A model generated the notes under the pieces. The model did not search any database and was not told where the DNA came from. It saw only the letters and a list, made by a program, of their open reading frames with translations. The position numbers and the translations under genes were made by a program. Positions 12,784-14,345 of a DNA stretch of 14,345 bases are shown here, in pieces (position 1 is the first letter of the stretch; every line of letters starts with the position of its first letter). The DNA is from an uncultured bacterium (GTDB lineage Bacteria; Verrucomicrobiota; Verrucomicrobiia; Opitutales; Intestinicryptomonadaceae), in NCBI GenBank assembly GCA_905214995.1, contig CAJMOT010000049.1, positions 1 through 14,345 on the forward strand, given 5' to 3'.

Positions 12784-14226
12784 ATGTCAGAAGAAAAGGT
12801 AAGGAAAATCAAGGCGTCGGGACTTCCCCGCATGAAGATGCCCGAGCAGGATCCCGTGCGCAGGGCTTCCAACTTTGAGGAGGTTCCCTACGGCATTTCC
12901 CTCGAAATGGCGATGGACGAGGCCAGCCGCTGCCTGCAATGTCCCAAGCCGCGCTGCAAAGCCGCCTGCCCCGTCAACATAAACATTCCGCAGTTTGTCG
13001 CGGAAATTTCGAAGGGCGACCCGAAGGCGGCGGCGGAAAAGCTGAAGACGCAGACCGCCCTCCCCGCGGTGTGCGGCCGCGTCTGCCCGCAGGAGAGCCA
13101 GTGCGAGGGCAGCTGCGTGCTCGGAATCCGCGGCGAGCCCGTGGCTATCGGCGCGCTCGAAAGGTTCGCCGCCGACTACGTGCGCCTCAACAACCTTGAA
13201 AAAGCCCCCGAAAAGGCGGCGCCCACGGGCAAGAGGGTGGCCATAATCGGCTGCGGCCCCGCGGGAATCACGGCTGCGGCGGACTTGGCGATAGCCGGCC
13301 ACGAAGTCGAAATTTTCGAGGCGCTCCACCTCCCGGGGGGCGTGCTGATGTACGGCATACCGCAGTTCCGCCTCCCGAAGGAAATCGTCTCGCACGAGGT
13401 CGAATCGCTCAAAAAGCTGGGCGTAAAAATCCATCTCAATTACATTGTCGGCAAGCTTAGGACTCTCGAAAGCCTGCTCGAAGACGGGTTCGACGCGGTA
13501 TTCCTCGGCTCCGGCGCGGGCCTGCCGATGTTCCTCGGAATCCCGGGCGAAAACAGCGTGGGCGTATTCTCCGCAAACGAATTTCTCACGCGCTTCAACC
13601 TGATGAAGGCCTACGACTTTCCCGAGCACGGCACAACCCCCATCCGCGCGAAGCACATCATCACCGTCGGCGGCGGCAACGTCGCGATGGACTCGTCGAG
13701 AACCGCCCTGCGCGTCGGCGCCAAGTCGACAATCGTCTACCGCCGCGCGCTCGAGCAGATGCCCGCCCGCAAGGAGGAGATACATCACGCGCAGCAGGAG
13801 GGCGTGGAATTTCAGATGCTCACCAACCCCAAGCGCGTAATCGCCGGCGAAGACGGCAGGGTCGTCGCGCTCGAATGCGTCAGAATGGAACTCGGCGAAC
13901 CCGACGCCTCCGGCCGCCGCTCTCCCGTCGAGATAAAGGGCAGCGAATTCCAAATTCCCTGCGACGTCGTGGTGGTGGCGATAGGCAACCGCCCGAATCC
14001 GCTGATTCCCATGACGAGCCCGAATCTCAAGACGACAAAGAAGGGCACGATAGAGTGCGACCCCGAAACTTTGCAGACTTCCATACCGCAGGTTTTCGCC
14101 GGCGGCGACGTCGTAAGCGGAGCCGCCACGGTAATCAGCGCCATGGGGCAGGCGAAAATAGCCGCGCGCAGCATAAACAGATTCCTGCGCGGCGAGCCGC
14201 TAAAAGATGCGCCTGCTGCTGTCTAA
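12784..14226 (+). CDS. nfnB: NfnB-like NADPH/FAD oxidoreductase (GltD-like large subunit)
   Basis: The 480-aa protein has the length and order of NfnB and of the glutamate synthase small subunit. An N-terminal helical domain carries two [4Fe-4S] sites (Cys50, 53, 58, 62 and Cys97, 101, 107, 111). The FAD Rossmann motif IGCGPAGITAA lies at 155-165, the NADPH site VGGGNVAMDSSRTALR at 295-310, and the terminal flavin motif FAGGDVVSGAATV at 438-450. In NfnAB this subunit holds the bifurcating FAD, binds NADP(H) and exchanges electrons with ferredoxin, while NfnA handles NAD(H). The partner NfnA is the C-terminal half of the preceding gene, so a heteromeric NfnAB unit is expected. No glutamate synthase large subunit is in the window, which argues against a GltD role. 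GGAG (12771-12774) gives a good ribosome site. Its last 20 bases overlap surE. Confidence 0.9.
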   Translation: MSEEKVRKIKASGLPRMKMPEQDPVRRASNFEEVPYGISLEMAMDEASRCLQCPKPRCKAACPVNINIPQFVAEISKGDPKAAAEKLKTQTALPAVCGRVCPQESQCEGSCVLGIRGEPVAIGALERFAADYVRLNNLEKAPEKAAPTGKRVAIIGCGPAGITAAADLAIAGHEVEIFEALHLPGGVLMYGIPQFRLPKEIVSHEVESLKKLGVKIHLNYIVGKLRTLESLLEDGFDAVFLGSGAGLPMFLGIPGENSVGVFSANEFLTRFNLMKAYDFPEHGTTPIRAKHIITVGGGNVAMDSSRTALRVGAKSTIVYRRALEQMPARKEEIHHAQQEGVEFQMLTNPKRVIAGEDGRVVALECVRMELGEPDASGRRSPVEIKGSEFQIPCDVVVVAIGNRPNPLIPMTSPNLKTTKKGTIECDPETLQTSIPQVFAGGDVVSGAATVISAMGQAKIAARSINRFLRGEPLKDAPAAV

Positions 14227-14345
14227 CGACGACGGGATAGATTCTCCGTTTCTGCCTGCGTTCGCCGCGGCGCTTTCAGGGGTCGCGGACGTGGAAATCG
14301 TCGTCCCCGCGCGGGAGCAGAGCTGGATAGGGCGCGCGTACAACC
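14207..14345 (+). CDS. surE: 5'/3'-nucleotidase SurE, N-terminal part
   Basis: The first 46 codons are in the window and the gene runs off its end. The start MRLLLSNDDGIDSP matches the SurE signature with the metal-binding Asp8-Asp9 pair, and VVPAREQSWIG (33-43) fits the next conserved SurE block. SurE is a metal-dependent survival-protein phosphatase acting on nucleoside monophosphates and short polyphosphate. The ATG overlaps nfnB by 20 bases in another frame, which points to translational coupling and transcription as the distal gene of the redox operon. The function is not obviously linked to the complex. Confidence 0.88.
   Translation, partial: MRLLLSNDDGIDSPFLPAFAAALSGVADVEIVVPAREQSWIGRAYN

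Noticed and set aside
12787..13953. 388-codon open frame on the minus strand
   Set aside because: It is antisense to nfnB, which has full family motifs. The translation looks like reversed-codon bias.
12784..14226. glutamate synthase small subunit GltD
   Set aside because: Sequence families overlap, but there is no GltB large subunit nearby and the preceding gene supplies the NfnA partner, so NfnB is preferred.

Overview
The window reads as a chromosomal segment of a GC-rich, probably anaerobic bacterium of the PVC group, most likely a Verrucomicrobiota (Opitutales-like) member. This rests on three things seen here: a 674-residue GreA with a very long N-terminal extension (an architecture I know from Chlamydiae and Verrucomicrobia), a secreted beta-rich protein plus the remnant of a C-terminally anchored surface protein, and a soluble NADH/NADPH/ferredoxin-type flavin-iron-sulfur complex of the kind found in fermenting anaerobes. 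The taxonomic call is an inference. No rRNA, tRNA, CRISPR array, transposase or phage gene was seen.

Layout. 1-1430: a secreted protein of unknown function (128-1072, +) with its own terminator, then a bidirectional terminator. 1427-1732: the 3' remnant of a minus-strand surface-protein gene with a C-terminal membrane anchor. 2075-3307: an unrecognised 193-aa cytoplasmic protein and an exported thioredoxin-fold protein (CPPC active site) with a textbook terminator. 3308-3770: GC-rich and apparently gene-free. 3771-5846: greA on the minus strand with terminator. 5847-6159: divergent intergenic stretch with a possible small ORF and a promoter/operator-like element. 6160-7497: rsmB (16S rRNA m5C967 methyltransferase), plus strand. 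7498-7996: a strikingly AT-rich non-coding stretch with an 18-bp perfect palindrome, an 11-nt direct repeat and a perfect TATAAT -10 box. 7997-14226: a tight four-gene operon. 14207-end: start of surE, overlapping the last operon gene.

The main interest is the four-gene operon: a NuoE/HydC-type [2Fe-2S] protein, a NuoF/HydB-type NADH/FMN protein with a C-terminal 2x[4Fe-4S] domain, an 815-aa protein in which a NuoG-like iron-sulfur protein is fused in frame to a complete NfnA (FAD/NAD(H)-binding, [2Fe-2S]) module, and NfnB (FAD, NADPH, 2x[4Fe-4S]). No [FeFe]-hydrogenase H-cluster domain, NiFe-hydrogenase or complete molybdopterin enzyme is present. The parsimonious reading is one soluble complex joining a HydBC/complex-I-like NADH module to an NfnAB transhydrogenase module, giving an NADH, NADPH and ferredoxin hub with two potential bifurcation sites. 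The fused subunit also carries a tandemly duplicated C-x2-C-x5-C motif.
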